From contig JAJDEH010000404.1 of the NCBI GenBank assembly GCA_029259935.1, positions 1-45,475 on the forward strand: a DNA stretch of 45,475 bases, written 5' to 3'. Source of the DNA: Planctomycetota bacterium. GTDB taxonomy: Bacteria; Planctomycetota; Planctomycetia; Pirellulales; Pirellulaceae. The position numbers were made by a program, and so were the translations under genes. Of this stretch, positions 1 to 9,027 are shown one piece after another; position 1 is the stretch's first letter; the number at the start of each line of letters is the position of its first letter. The notes beneath the pieces are model-generated. The model saw nothing but the letters and a program-made list of their open reading frames with translations, had not been told where the DNA came from and did not search any database.

Positions 1-1576
1 CGTGTACGGTTACCAGCCGCTCTTGCCCGTTAAGTTCGATGGAAAATGCCGCGCCCGCGCCCGATTCAAGTGCCGGATGCGACGCGCTGACGGTTTGCTC
101 GATATCTTGCGGATAGTGGTTCGATCCGCGGATGATGATCACGTCTTTCACGCGACCCGTGACGAACAATTCGCCATCGCTCACGAATCCCAGGTCGCCC
201 GTTCGCAAGTAGCCAGATTCATGCGTTTCAGCCAGCGTGCCACCGAATGTTCTCTGGCTTTCTTCCGGCTGATTCCAATAGCCCTTGGCAACATTCGCGC
301 CCTTGATCCAAATCTCACCGACGCGGTCCGCCGCCAGCCGATGTCGGGTTTGTGGGTCGACAATGATTACTTCGCCGTCTAGCAATGCTCCGCCGCAGCC
401 GATCAGATCTTGCGTTTCTCGTTCATCGTGCAGTTCAGGTAACTCCACCCGATGTTCGGACAATCCCGAGCGGAGAACGGTCTTGACGGTCGGCTCCGAG
501 GCACCAATTCCGCCGGTCGCAATCAGAGTTCCTTCAGCCAGTCCATAACATGGATAGAAGGCGTCCTTTTGAAAACCGCAGGATTCAAAAGCCTCCGCGA
601 AGCGGTTCAAGGCCTCTAACTGGATCGGTTCCGCGCCGCAGAACGCCAATTTCCAACTGCTTAGGTCAAGTCCGCGGCGTTCCTCTTCTGATATCTTGTT
701 GACGCACAGCTTGTACGCGAAATTTGGGCCGCCGCTGATCGTCGCTCCCCAGTCCGACATGGCCCTCAGCCACCGAATCGGCCGCTGAAGGAAGGAAGCC
801 GGGGAGATCAGTACGGAATGCCATCCGGTGAACAAGGTCTCCAGGATTCCGCCCACTAGACCCATGTCGTGGTAGGCCGGCAACCAAGAAACGTTGACCT
901 TTGAAATTCCGGTGTTTTCGAGATTATCGACGTGGAATCCTTGCCGGATCATGGCCAAATTGTTCAGCAGGTTGCGATGAGTCACCATCACGCCCTTGGG
1001 GATCGTCGTGGAGCCCGAGGTGTACTGCAAAAAGGCGACGTCGTCCGGCGAGATGTTTGGCTGTTTCCAGTCGTCGGCCAACTCGTTCGAAATGCCATCG
1101 GTGCCCACCCAGCTCAAGGACTGAAGTTCCGGGGCAACTCGTGAGATTTCCAGCGTCTCAAGCGTCTGGCCGGTTGATAATGAGAACTTCGGCTGGCAAT
1201 CGGCATTGATCGCTAGCAGGCGCGGCATGGGCCGCCGGGGCTTGGGGTAAGTCGCGGGAACCGGCAGCACACCTGCGTAAACACACCCAAAAAAGGCGCT
1301 GATGAAGTCCAGCCCCGGAGGATAGACCAACAACGCGCGGTCGCCCGGCTGACAGCCCTGTTGTTGCAGGTAGGCTGCTATGCACCTGGCTCGATGGTCT
1401 AGTTCACCAATCGAATAGGTGGTTTGACTGCCGTCATCGGCGTAGAAAGTGTAGCCTTGTCGTGTGGCATCCAAACTTGCCTGGTTGAGCAGAATGTCAG
1501 ACAACGTACTGACATCAAGATTGATTGCACGCTCGTCCGTGATGTGCGATGACTCAGATACTATCGAGTTGAACAT
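1..1576 (-). CDS. Fatty-acyl-AMP ligase (FAAL), C-terminus off the left edge
   Basis: Adenylate-forming enzyme that activates a fatty acid as acyl-AMP for loading onto an acyl carrier protein, usually at the start of lipopeptide or polyketide synthesis. The frame is open from ATG at 1576 to the window edge (about 525 residues). It shows the AMP-binding core YTSGSTTIPKGVMVTH, the FAAL-type stretch WLPAYHDMGLVGGIL, then YGLAEGTL and YLRTGDLGF near the C-terminal subdomain, so only the last part is missing. The histidine/aspartate-containing HDMGLVGG motif and the order of motifs fit FAALs better than acyl-CoA synthetases, but the FAAL-specific insertion was not checked by alignment. It is divergent from a type II thioesterase and a PPTase at 2069-3585, which supports a natural-product locus continuing to the left. 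Confident of the superfamily, fairly confident of the subgroup. Confidence 0.9.
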   Translation of the reverse strand, partial: MFNSIVSESSHITDERAINLDVSTLSDILLNQASLDATRQGYTFYADDGSQTTYSIGELDHRARCIAAYLQQQGCQPGDRALLVYPPGLDFISAFFGCVYAGVLPVPATYPKPRRPMPRLLAINADCQPKFSLSTGQTLETLEISRVAPELQSLSWVGTDGISNELADDWKQPNISPDDVAFLQYTSGSTTIPKGVMVTHRNLLNNLAMIRQGFHVDNLENTGISKVNVSWLPAYHDMGLVGGILETLFTGWHSVLISPASFLQRPIRWLRAMSDWGATISGGPNFAYKLCVNKISEEERRGLDLSSWKLAFCGAEPIQLEALNRFAEAFESCGFQKDAFYPCYGLAEGTLIATGGIGASEPTVKTVLRSGLSEHRVELPELHDERETQDLIGCGGALLDGEVIIVDPQTRHRLAADRVGEIWIKGANVAKGYWNQPEESQRTFGGTLAETHESGYLRTGDLGFVSDGELFVTGRVKDVIIIRGSNHYPQDIEQTVSASHPALESGAGAAFSIELNGQERLVTVH

Positions 1577-2068
1577 TTGCTTTCCTGTGTAGCTGTTCGC
1601 CGATCGCGGATACGCCTACTCGTTCCTCTCGAATTGCCAGCGGTGCATGTCAAAACCAACCGAAACGTTCAACGTGGCTCTAGGTGTAAAAATCGTCGCA
1701 GGAATGTTTGATTCTCCAAGTAAACTGAATACGCCGTACACCTTCACAAATCCTCAGAAACCTCATGGAGGCAACGACTTGCCCACTCACCTTAAATTTA
1801 TCGGGGTGTAGTATAGGATAACTAGAAAATTGAGCAAGATACAGCAAATAAGTCAAATGGGGAATGAAAACGGAGGCGCTCAAAGGTGGAAATGAACGGT
1901 CTACGTTTGAATGCGGGTTAAGTTCGAGAATTCTCGTAAACCGCGAGGGGATAGTAGTTTGGGGAGGGATCGAAAAATCGTGTGAGGTAGGTTTGGGATT
2001 GAGTTACCCAATATCGTAGTTAAACCATTTTTGTCGATTTGTCAAGATAGTAAAACTGACGAGTTTCC
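1577..2068. other. Divergent intergenic region, FAAL / thioesterase
   Basis: These 492 bases separate the leftward FAAL gene from the rightward thioesterase gene. The centre (about 1680-1880) is AT-rich compared with its surroundings. I see no convincing gene, no clear -35/-10 pair and no strong Shine-Dalgarno before either start. It presumably holds both promoters. A small inverted repeat (TTGGG ... CCCAA) lies near 1990-2010. Confidence 0.4.
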
Positions 2069-2824
2069 ATGGACGCTGACTGGCTGCCCTCCAATTTGAC
2101 GAACGACGCCGGCAGACTTCAGCTCTATTGCCTACCCTACGCAGGCGGAGGAACAGCGCTGTTCCATCGTATTCGCCGCAGCCTTCCTTCCACGGTTGAA
2201 CTAGTACCACTTAAGCTGGCGGGACGTGAAAGCAGATTGCGAGAGCCGGCCGTCGAAGATTTGGCGGAATTAGTGCCGCAAGTTGCCGGCGTCATTGCCA
2301 GACGACCAGCCACCCAAGTGGCGTTACTAGGCTACAGCCTGGGGGGACTCCTGGGGTTTGAAGTTTGCCGAGTCCTTCGCGACGAGTACGGCTTAATTCC
2401 CAAGCAACTGATCGTCGCATCGTGCCGCGCGCCGCATTTGCTTACCAATGAAGGCTTGCATCTTCTTGAGGACGAAGAATTCGTCGACCAAATCTCCAGC
2501 CGCTATGGTGGGATCACTCCCGAAGCCTTGGAAGACCCCCGCGTTCTCAAACTGCTCCTGCCCACGCTACGGGCCGACATTAAAATGGTGGAAACCTATC
2601 GCCACATCGAACAGCCGCCGCTTGATATTCCAATCCTGGCGCTGCGCGGCACCGACGACGAACAAGTCACGGTGGCCCAAACAGCCGCCTGGCAACAGCA
2701 TACGTCGATCGAATTGAATCACCGCTCGTTTCCCGGCGGGCATTTCTTCTTGAATGACGGTAGCTCCGCCGCGATTCAGTGGATCGCACGCCGGCTCGCC
2801 ACGAACCCAGCCGAGAAACCATGA
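2069..2824 (+). CDS. Type II thioesterase (alpha/beta hydrolase)
   Basis: Stand-alone editing thioesterase of the GrsT type, which removes wrong acyl groups from the carrier proteins of NRPS/PKS assembly lines. The 251-residue protein begins with the family signature LYCLPYAGGGTALFHRI. The nucleophile elbow GYSLGG puts the catalytic serine at residue 90, the acid is in RGTDDEQV (196/197) and the histidine is in GGHFFL (225). Length and motif spacing are normal. Its stop overlaps the start of the PPTase gene (ATGA, 4-nt overlap), so the two are probably translationally coupled. With the divergent FAAL this forms the tailoring edge of a biosynthetic locus whose synthases are not in the window. 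Confidence 0.92.
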   Translation: MDADWLPSNLTNDAGRLQLYCLPYAGGGTALFHRIRRSLPSTVELVPLKLAGRESRLREPAVEDLAELVPQVAGVIARRPATQVALLGYSLGGLLGFEVCRVLRDEYGLIPKQLIVASCRAPHLLTNEGLHLLEDEEFVDQISSRYGGITPEALEDPRVLKLLLPTLRADIKMVETYRHIEQPPLDIPILALRGTDDEQVTVAQTAAWQQHTSIELNHRSFPGGHFFLNDGSSAAIQWIARRLATNPAEKP

Positions 2825-3585
2825 CCGAGCTTGACCGTCGTTGGAAGAGAGTCACTAGCCGCGAGCCACTCGGCCCCAATTCCATCCACATCTGGTGCCT
2901 CCCCCTCGACAGGACTACCGAACAGCTAAACGCCTGCCGCGGATGGCTCTCCTCAGATGAACGCGCCCGCGCCGGGCGCTATCAATTTGAGCACTTGCGC
3001 ACCCGCTTCATTGCCGGACGGGGCGCGGTACGAGCCGTCTTGGGCCAGTACTTGGAAACGTCTCCCGCGAGCATCCAGTTTGGCTACGAGGAAACCGGCA
3101 AGCCTTATCTGGAGTCTGCCGAGGGCGAAAATCGACTTCGATTCAATGTTAGCAATTCCGGCGACTTGTGCTTAATCGCACTCTCCCGCGAGGGCGAACT
3201 GGGCGTGGATATCGAACGTCTTCGCCCCATGGCCAATCTTGACGGAATCCTGAACCGCTACTTCGCGCCCGAAGAGGTGCAAGCAATCGACCACTTGCCC
3301 GAGCCGGAAAAGACGAACGCATTTTTTCGCGGTTGGACCTGCAAGGAAGCGGTTCTCAAGGCCAAGGGAGTGGGGTTGTCCGTCGACCCGGCCAAGATTG
3401 TGGTCACCGTCGCGCCGAACGAACCCGCTCGACTCGTTCGAGTACCTCCAGCGTTTTCATCCCCATCCTGGAGTTTGATTTCACTGATCCCGAGCAACGA
3501 CTATGTGGCGGCCGTCGCCGTGCCGAGTGAAGACGCCGCGCCAGGTGAAGACGTCCAACTCTGCCTATTTACGATGGCCGAGTAG
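2821..3585 (+). CDS. 4'-phosphopantetheinyl transferase, Sfp type
   Basis: Transfers the phosphopantetheine arm of CoA to a serine of acyl or peptidyl carrier proteins, converting them to the active form. The start is ATG 2821, overlapping the thioesterase stop as ATGA; an upstream in-frame start at 2779 would lie wholly inside the thioesterase gene and is unlikely. The 254-residue protein has the Mg-binding motif LGVDIERL in the middle and FFRGWTCKEAVLKAKG downstream, the two hallmarks of the Sfp/Gsp group. An N-terminal RFIAGRGAVRAVLGQYL segment is also typical. Coupling to the type II thioesterase indicates service to NRPS/PKS carrier proteins rather than to fatty acid synthesis. It converges with the next gene with only four bases between the stops. 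Confidence 0.93.
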   Translation: MTELDRRWKRVTSREPLGPNSIHIWCLPLDRTTEQLNACRGWLSSDERARAGRYQFEHLRTRFIAGRGAVRAVLGQYLETSPASIQFGYEETGKPYLESAEGENRLRFNVSNSGDLCLIALSREGELGVDIERLRPMANLDGILNRYFAPEEVQAIDHLPEPEKTNAFFRGWTCKEAVLKAKGVGLSVDPAKIVVTVAPNEPARLVRVPPAFSSPSWSLISLIPSNDYVAAVAVPSEDAAPGEDVQLCLFTMAE

Positions 3586-3589
3586 TCGC

Positions 3590-6500
3590 TTACTTCTCGC
3601 GCGCGGCCCGCCGCTTGGCGAGCCATTTTTCAATTTGCCAATGAACGTCTTCGGATTGGGCTATTAACAACGCGGGCGGATTCTGGATCACTTGCGAGCT
3701 GCCCCAACCATCCCAGGCCCCAGGTACCGCCTCCCGCTTCAATTGATCGGTGATCTCCCACAGCTCGCCGACACTGAACTTACCAGGGTCAGCTTCAAGC
3801 AAATCGGCAACGGGATAAAAGCGAGCCACAACATCCCCCGTGTCGTTGGCCGTAATCGATATCTTGTCCGGCAGTACCTTCCAAGTCAGTTCGTGCGGCG
3901 CAAGAAGCTGGCTCAGTACTTCGGAAATTGGTTCATCGTCGATTTCCTCCGACACGGTAGCGAGCTTTTCAGGCCACTCAAGCACCACTCGCCGGCTGAT
4001 TCGGACGGGCAAATCGTGTTCGGCGCAAAGTTGTAGGATGATGTCGCTCAACGGTTTTTCTTTGACCCGCACGGAACAGCGGATTGTCCGCGTCTTTCGT
4101 AACAACTCTTCGCGATCCGCGTAATTGGCACCAACACAATATGGCCGTGTGACCGCCACGCCCATCTGCTGCTGGTGAGCCCGCCTCAGCCGACGATGGG
4201 TTTCGAATAACGCCTCCAGTTCTTCATGCGCTTGTTTTGTTTGGTAGATGATAAGGCAGCCCGACATCGGCAGCGGCGTGATCACACCGATTCCCCCCAC
4301 TTCGTCCCAGTTGTCAGGAGTGATGATATGGGACAGTGCCTCCGCCAAATCATCGTAGGCGGCAAGTCGCTGATGCACCGGCGTCGAAGCGGAATCGTCC
4401 CTCGCGAGAATATCGAAAACAGGATAGGCGCGCAACAACTCGGAATCATCGCAACCACCCGCAACCGCGATGACCAACACACCACCGTCAATGGTGTAGT
4501 TCAATTCGAGCGGTTCCAGCATCGCCGCGAGCGACTCGCCCAACTCATCGTCGCCGGGAGGCAAGGTCACAAACGAATCGGCGGAGATGCCAATGGTGTC
4601 CAGTGAGTGATAGTTCAGGTATATATTCATTCGGTGAACCGTGGCAAGAGATCGCAGTCCTAACCTCAGCGACTCGTCCTCGAAGTGGATCTTCGCCGGT
4701 CGTTTCAATTCACGCAGGATTTGAACGTGTGCTTCGGTCAGGGCGTTGGGCGCTGGAAAAACACTTGGTGGTGTCGAATACCCATCCCATTCGGTGAAGG
4801 CTCGTCGCGCCCCACGCAGCAAACCGAGAACCCGCTCCACCTCAAGGTGAACATCAGCAGAGTTGGCAATGACCAGGCAACTCGTGGACGCGAGGGAGTA
4901 AATCGAACCTTCTCCGCCGACCACATCCCAAGTATCCGGTGCCACGTTTACGGAAATCGTCTCGACGAGTCGTTCAAGTCTGTTCCGAGCGGCATCGTCG
5001 TCTTCCTGTTCGTCCGATTCGACCAAATCGGCGACATAGTAAATTCTCGCCTCATTCGGCAGCCGGTCCTCCGCGACAGTAAGCCAAAGTACACCATCTA
5101 AAACTTTCGTTTCCAATTCCACATCTTGCAAGATGTAACGCAGCGCGGTGGCGAGTGGGATCCCCTTGAACCGGCCGGAAACCTTGGTATCGCCGTCCAG
5201 CCCCAGCAGTTCCAGATGCCTGGTCGACAACTGAACCGGAATCCGATGCTGGCGGGAGACGGCACGTACCAGTTCGTTCAATGTCGCATCGATCACTTTC
5301 AGGTCGCAATTCTCCTGTAAGGCTCTCTGGATTGCTCGATCCGTGCCAATACCCCACAGAGGCCGCGATAGAACACGATTCGTGCCTTGCGCATCCCTTG
5401 CAGTGCGAACCGCGGCCAGCAACTCCACTACTTGCTCGTGGACGTAACCACGTTGGTAGATGACCAGTGCTCCGCCGACTTCCCTAATTCTTCCTTCGCC
5501 GCCGGCAGCCTCCCACTCGTCTGACCTGATGATTGCGGAGATGATGTCGACCAGTTCGCTTCGAACCTTGTCTCCCTTTTTCGTGTAGCCAACATCCGGA
5601 ATCAAATCTCGGATTGGATAAACGTGCGTTGTTAACTTCGTCGCGAGAAACTGTGGAGTAGTGATAAAGAAGCCGTCATCGCAAATTGTTAGCTTCAAGT
5701 TTTTCCGGGTAATCTCGTCCGCGACGGATTCTAGGGTCTCCGCCTCCCGCAACAGGGAAACCACCTTGCGCGAGTCGAATCCGGACATGTCCAAATACTT
5801 GGCATCAACTTTAACCGGCACCTCCTCGACGAGAACGATCTCACCGCGAGCTTCGCGATACAAGCGACTGCTCATGGGTGTCGGCCGAAGCCTTTGCTCC
5901 AATTGCCTCAACATGCGCTGTTGCAAGGGGCTGACGCGTGCTCGCTCGGCGGCTGGCTGGTTTTCCGCGTACATCGTCGTCAGGTTGCGGAAGTGGGATA
6001 CCAATTCTCGGATGCTGGTATGCGCAAGCTTGGTATTGCGAATCACCAACGCACCGTTGAATTCACTCGCCACCACCATCCCGTCGCCGTTTGTCCAGGA
6101 ATAGGGAGCGATGAATTCGCGAATCACCTGGACAAGCTGCGAGTATCCCGAACGGCTGTCATCTTCTTTCGCCAGTTGTCGCGCGATAGCGGACACGGGA
6201 TAGACGCGCGTTACGACCGCTTTGGGATCTTCGTCGAACATCGTCAGCAGCACCTCGCCGTCTTGGATCCTGGTCTTCAGGCCAAACGCGGTTGCCAGTC
6301 GCCGCAGCGCTTCGCGCACGGAAATGTTATCGAACCGGATCGCGATGCGTTCCGTCGGGCTCTGGCCCGCCGCCCGCATCGCGCCGAAATCCAGCTTGAC
6401 GGAGAGTCCCGATTTGCCCGCAATTTGGCGTATGACGTGCGTCAGCGGCGTGTTGGCTACCTGCAAGCTGATCTTGCCGAGCAGCCGCTTTTCGATCTCC

Positions 6501-7348
6501 CGCCGCTGCTGATCGACGTCGGAAATGGTGATCGGCAGCGCGTAGGCGGGGACGGGCTTGGCATTAGGACTGCGCGCCGTCAATCGCCGGCAGCGGCGCA
6601 GCTTTTCCAGCAAGTCATGAATCTCTTCGTGTGCCCACCAATGATGGCGCACCAGTAGGGCATTCTGATTTCCACCAATCGAAACCATACTCTCCTCGCC
6701 GGGCCACTCGTCGACCGTCACGATTTGCTTGATCGTACTGATCAACTCGAAATGGTCGTAAACCACCGGCTCGATGTTCTCCGTCTGCTCAACGTTCACC
6801 GTCACCGGTATAAGTTCACCGATCTGGTACACATCGGTCATCAAATGCGCGCGTGCCTTGTCTGGATCGGTAATGCGAATGAAGTCAGGCGTGGCGATCC
6901 ACGAATAACCGAGCGGTTCAAGAAGTCGGTCCAGCGTTTGCCAGAGCGGACGGCGAAAGGCAATCACTTCCTTAACCGGCGTCTCTCCCGCCAGCGAATC
7001 GTCAAAACGAAACTCAACGTCGCACTGCGCGCCAACAGTCGCCAACACGCGGACCAGATTCGTTGACTGTTCGTGGATATCCACGGGCGTGGCCAGTTGC
7101 GAGCGAACCCGCACCACGTCGCGGTCCGTTTCATTGAACACCGCGGAGAGTGTGGGCCTGGTTGGGAGTTGCTGCTGCGCGTGCAAAGAGCAACATCCAA
7201 ACGGCGCAGCCAACAGAGCGAATGGCCACGAAAAGAGAACAGGGCGTAAAAAGGCGAGCACGGCGACTCCCAGCCTGACGAGCGCAATCACCACCATTCC
7301 GCTCGCGGCGTTCGAGACGGATTGGCATCCCCTGTCCAACAGGTGCAT
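3590..7348 (-). CDS. Giant exported protein of about six STN/secretin-like modules
   Basis: I know no function for this protein. A hydrophobic N-terminus (residues about 18-50, ending near SLHA-QQQ) looks like a signal peptide. The rest divides into about six imperfect modules of 170-200 residues. Each has a half that resembles the STN or secretin N-domain (two short alpha-beta units ending in a pattern like PISEVLSQLLAPHELTWKV, then a strand such as KISITAND). This is followed by a second half beginning with a YPVxDL motif and ending with a pattern like DNWDEVGGIGVI and ALVIYQ...H..I..LL..LR. No secretin channel domain, TonB box or catalytic motif is seen. ATG 7348 was chosen; TTG 7375 would overlap the preceding frame. 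The upstream PAS gene ends 4 nt away, so the pair may be cotranscribed. Confidence 0.8.
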   Translation of the reverse strand: MHLLDRGCQSVSNAASGMVVIALVRLGVAVLAFLRPVLFSWPFALLAAPFGCCSLHAQQQLPTRPTLSAVFNETDRDVVRVRSQLATPVDIHEQSTNLVRVLATVGAQCDVEFRFDDSLAGETPVKEVIAFRRPLWQTLDRLLEPLGYSWIATPDFIRITDPDKARAHLMTDVYQIGELIPVTVNVEQTENIEPVVYDHFELISTIKQIVTVDEWPGEESMVSIGGNQNALLVRHHWWAHEEIHDLLEKLRRCRRLTARSPNAKPVPAYALPITISDVDQQRREIEKRLLGKISLQVANTPLTHVIRQIAGKSGLSVKLDFGAMRAAGQSPTERIAIRFDNISVREALRRLATAFGLKTRIQDGEVLLTMFDEDPKAVVTRVYPVSAIARQLAKEDDSRSGYSQLVQVIREFIAPYSWTNGDGMVVASEFNGALVIRNTKLAHTSIRELVSHFRNLTTMYAENQPAAERARVSPLQQRMLRQLEQRLRPTPMSSRLYREARGEIVLVEEVPVKVDAKYLDMSGFDSRKVVSLLREAETLESVADEITRKNLKLTICDDGFFITTPQFLATKLTTHVYPIRDLIPDVGYTKKGDKVRSELVDIISAIIRSDEWEAAGGEGRIREVGGALVIYQRGYVHEQVVELLAAVRTARDAQGTNRVLSRPLWGIGTDRAIQRALQENCDLKVIDATLNELVRAVSRQHRIPVQLSTRHLELLGLDGDTKVSGRFKGIPLATALRYILQDVELETKVLDGVLWLTVAEDRLPNEARIYYVADLVESDEQEDDDAARNRLERLVETISVNVAPDTWDVVGGEGSIYSLASTSCLVIANSADVHLEVERVLGLLRGARRAFTEWDGYSTPPSVFPAPNALTEAHVQILRELKRPAKIHFEDESLRLGLRSLATVHRMNIYLNYHSLDTIGISADSFVTLPPGDDELGESLAAMLEPLELNYTIDGGVLVIAVAGGCDDSELLRAYPVFDILARDDSASTPVHQRLAAYDDLAEALSHIITPDNWDEVGGIGVITPLPMSGCLIIYQTKQAHEELEALFETHRRLRRAHQQQMGVAVTRPYCVGANYADREELLRKTRTIRCSVRVKEKPLSDIILQLCAEHDLPVRISRRVVLEWPEKLATVSEEIDDEPISEVLSQLLAPHELTWKVLPDKISITANDTGDVVARFYPVADLLEADPGKFSVGELWEITDQLKREAVPGAWDGWGSSQVIQNPPALLIAQSEDVHWQIEKWLAKRRAAREK

Positions 7349-7352
7349 TAAA

Positions 7353-7997
7353 TCAGGAATGTAATTGCGACTCAAGTGAATTCCGAACTGGCCGCCGCCG
7401 GCCAGCGCCTTTCAATCCAGAGAATTTGACACCCGCGGCGGCCAGTTCTTTACCCGTACCCGACTCGCCAGTGACCAGCACGGTCACGTCGCTGTCGGCC
7501 GCCAGTTTCAAACGGCGAAAAACTTCTTGCATCGCTTGGCTCTTGCCGATCAAGCGTTCAAATCGAAACCGGCCCCGCGCCTGCTGTTCCAGCACCGCGA
7601 TCTTTTCATTGGCCTGCACCATTTGGGTCACATCAGAAAAAGAGCCGACCGCGCCATAGACGCCGCCTGCATCGTCGGTGAGCAACCGGACGCTGCCGTG
7701 AATGTAAAGCGCTTGGCCTGCCTTGGACATCAGACGACACTCTTGATTGCAGATCCCCTCGGGCGGCGAAGAAGAACGCAACAGATCCGCCAACTTCGCG
7801 AAGCCCTTGCAATTTGGCCCTTCTAGCAGATCGCAATTCCGACCGATGACTTCCTCGGGCGCGTACCCGGTGATCCGCTGCGCGCCGTTGCTCCAAGCGA
7901 CGAATCGCCCTTCCCGATCCACGGTAAACACGCCGGGTGCCATGGCGTCGACAATATCCGTCAATACCATCGGATTCTTGCGAAAGTCCAGTTCCAT
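7353..7997 (-). CDS. PAS protein, truncated sigma54 activator
   Basis: A PAS sensor domain occupies residues about 7-125 (GVFTVDREGRFVAWSNGAQ, then ITGYAPEEVIGRN). A short coil follows, and then the beginning of a sigma54-interaction AAA+ domain: FERLIGKSQAMQEVFRRLK and Walker A GESGTGKE at 177-184. In NtrC-family activators about 200 more AAA+ residues and a helix-turn-helix should follow. Here the homology stops at KELAA (about residue 187) and about 27 unrelated residues lead to a stop. GAFTGA, Walker B and the DNA-binding domain are all absent, so it cannot remodel sigma54 holoenzyme. It is either a decayed activator gene left by a deletion or a PAS protein re-used as a signal partner. 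It lies downstream of three Usp genes on the same strand. Confidence 0.75.
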   Translation of the reverse strand: MELDFRKNPMVLTDIVDAMAPGVFTVDREGRFVAWSNGAQRITGYAPEEVIGRNCDLLEGPNCKGFAKLADLLRSSSPPEGICNQECRLMSKAGQALYIHGSVRLLTDDAGGVYGAVGSFSDVTQMVQANEKIAVLEQQARGRFRFERLIGKSQAMQEVFRRLKLAADSDVTVLVTGESGTGKELAAAGVKFSGLKGAGRRRPVRNSLESQLHS

Positions 7998-8042
7998 GGC
8001 GTCTCAATCTTTGAACCAGCCAAAGCCTCGGCACACGGGATG

Positions 8043-8471
8043 TTACTTGCGCAACACCAGAACGGGACAGTGGGACAGTCGCAAGACACGCTCGGCGACC
8101 GAGCCGATCAATAACCGCTTCAGCCCCGTTCGCCCGTGAGACGGAATGACGATCAACTCGAAACTCTGCTCTTCGGCAAATCGAGTAATCTCGGCCCCGG
8201 GATCACCGAATTCGATATGAATCTTGATCCCTTGGTGCCGCGCTTCGCTGAAGTGCTTGGTGAGTGCCTGCGTGATTTCCCCGCGCCGGTGGCCCGCTTC
8301 TAGTGGTTTCCATCCGAAGCCTGGGTCGCCCGTCACCACTTCTGGCGAGACATTAATGATGTGGACGTGCTCCGGTTCGCTCACCAAATCAAGGCCAACT
8401 TCGACGGCCTCCAGCGATTCCTTCGAGAAGTCCACCGGCACCAAGACTTTGGATAATGAATTCCAACTCAT
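8043..8471 (-). CDS. Universal stress protein, single domain
   Basis: A 142-residue single Usp domain. It starts with the typical strand KVLVPVDFSKES and ends with an ATP-binding-type motif, HGRTGLKRLLIGSVAERVL, before the last strand CPVLVLRK. The G-x2-G-x9-G-S arrangement is present, so it belongs to the nucleotide-binding class. Such proteins are stress-responsive and often act as dimers; the exact role here is unknown. It is the last of three leftward Usp genes (gap of 14 nt to the gene before it) and is followed by the truncated PAS gene 45 nt downstream. Confidence 0.95.
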   Translation of the reverse strand: MSWNSLSKVLVPVDFSKESLEAVEVGLDLVSEPEHVHIINVSPEVVTGDPGFGWKPLEAGHRRGEITQALTKHFSEARHQGIKIHIEFGDPGAEITRFAEEQSFELIVIPSHGRTGLKRLLIGSVAERVLRLSHCPVLVLRK

Positions 8472-8485
8472 CGGTTTACCTCGTA

Positions 8486-8986
8486 CTAGCCGGCCCCGCC
8501 CAGTAACCCGGGCCGCGGCATTAGATATCGTTGTTCGTCGGCTTCGTGAACGGTTTCGGTCGGTGGTCGCTTGACAGTAATCACGGGAAGGCGGGAGCGG
8601 CGAATCACGGCCTCCGCCACACTGCCGGTCAACACTCTGGCGAGACCGCTTCGCCCGTGCGTTCCCATTACGATTAACTCAGCGCGCTCTTTTTCGGCGA
8701 CTTCTAAAATCAAATCCGCGGGCTCGCCGATGACCAATCGATGTTCGTAGTCGATCGTGGAATCCGTGGGGACGATTTTTTCCAAGCTGCGTTGCAATGT
8801 TTCGGCGCCGGGATAACGGTCCATGATCCCATATTCCTTGTCTACGTCGTACGGCTCGAACGGTCCCATGACGTGCAGGATGATCAAGCAGGCATCGCAG
8901 TCGTGCGCAAACGAGGCGGCCAGAGTCATCGCGATATCGCCATACTCTGAAAAGTCATGTGGGACGAGGATCTTATTCACGTTCAT
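8486..8986 (-). CDS. Universal stress protein, single domain
   Basis: A 166-residue Usp protein: KILVPHDFSEYG at the N-terminus, the ATP-type loop [20 protein letters not shown] and the final strand LPVITVKRP. About 25 extra residues follow the domain. The start ATG 8986 is chosen because a perfect AGGAGG lies five bases upstream; an in-frame ATG at 9031 would overlap the neighbouring Usp gene and lacks such a site. Residues about 54-90 form an insert rich in acidic and aromatic residues shared with the next Usp gene (YGxxDxx...SLEKIVPTDST), which suggests the two arose by tandem duplication. Confidence 0.95.
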   Translation of the reverse strand: MNVNKILVPHDFSEYGDIAMTLAASFAHDCDACLIILHVMGPFEPYDVDKEYGIMDRYPGAETLQRSLEKIVPTDSTIDYEHRLVIGEPADLILEVAEKERAELIVMGTHGRSGLARVLTGSVAEAVIRRSRLPVITVKRPPTETVHEADEQRYLMPRPGLLGGAG

Positions 8987-9027
8987 TTCGACCTCCTGGC
9001 AAATGCGGCTTCCACGGGCCATCTCAA

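Noticed and set aside
5894..6658. A 254-codon rightward frame inside the giant STN gene.
   Set aside because: It is antisense to a long, clearly coding gene and resembles no family.
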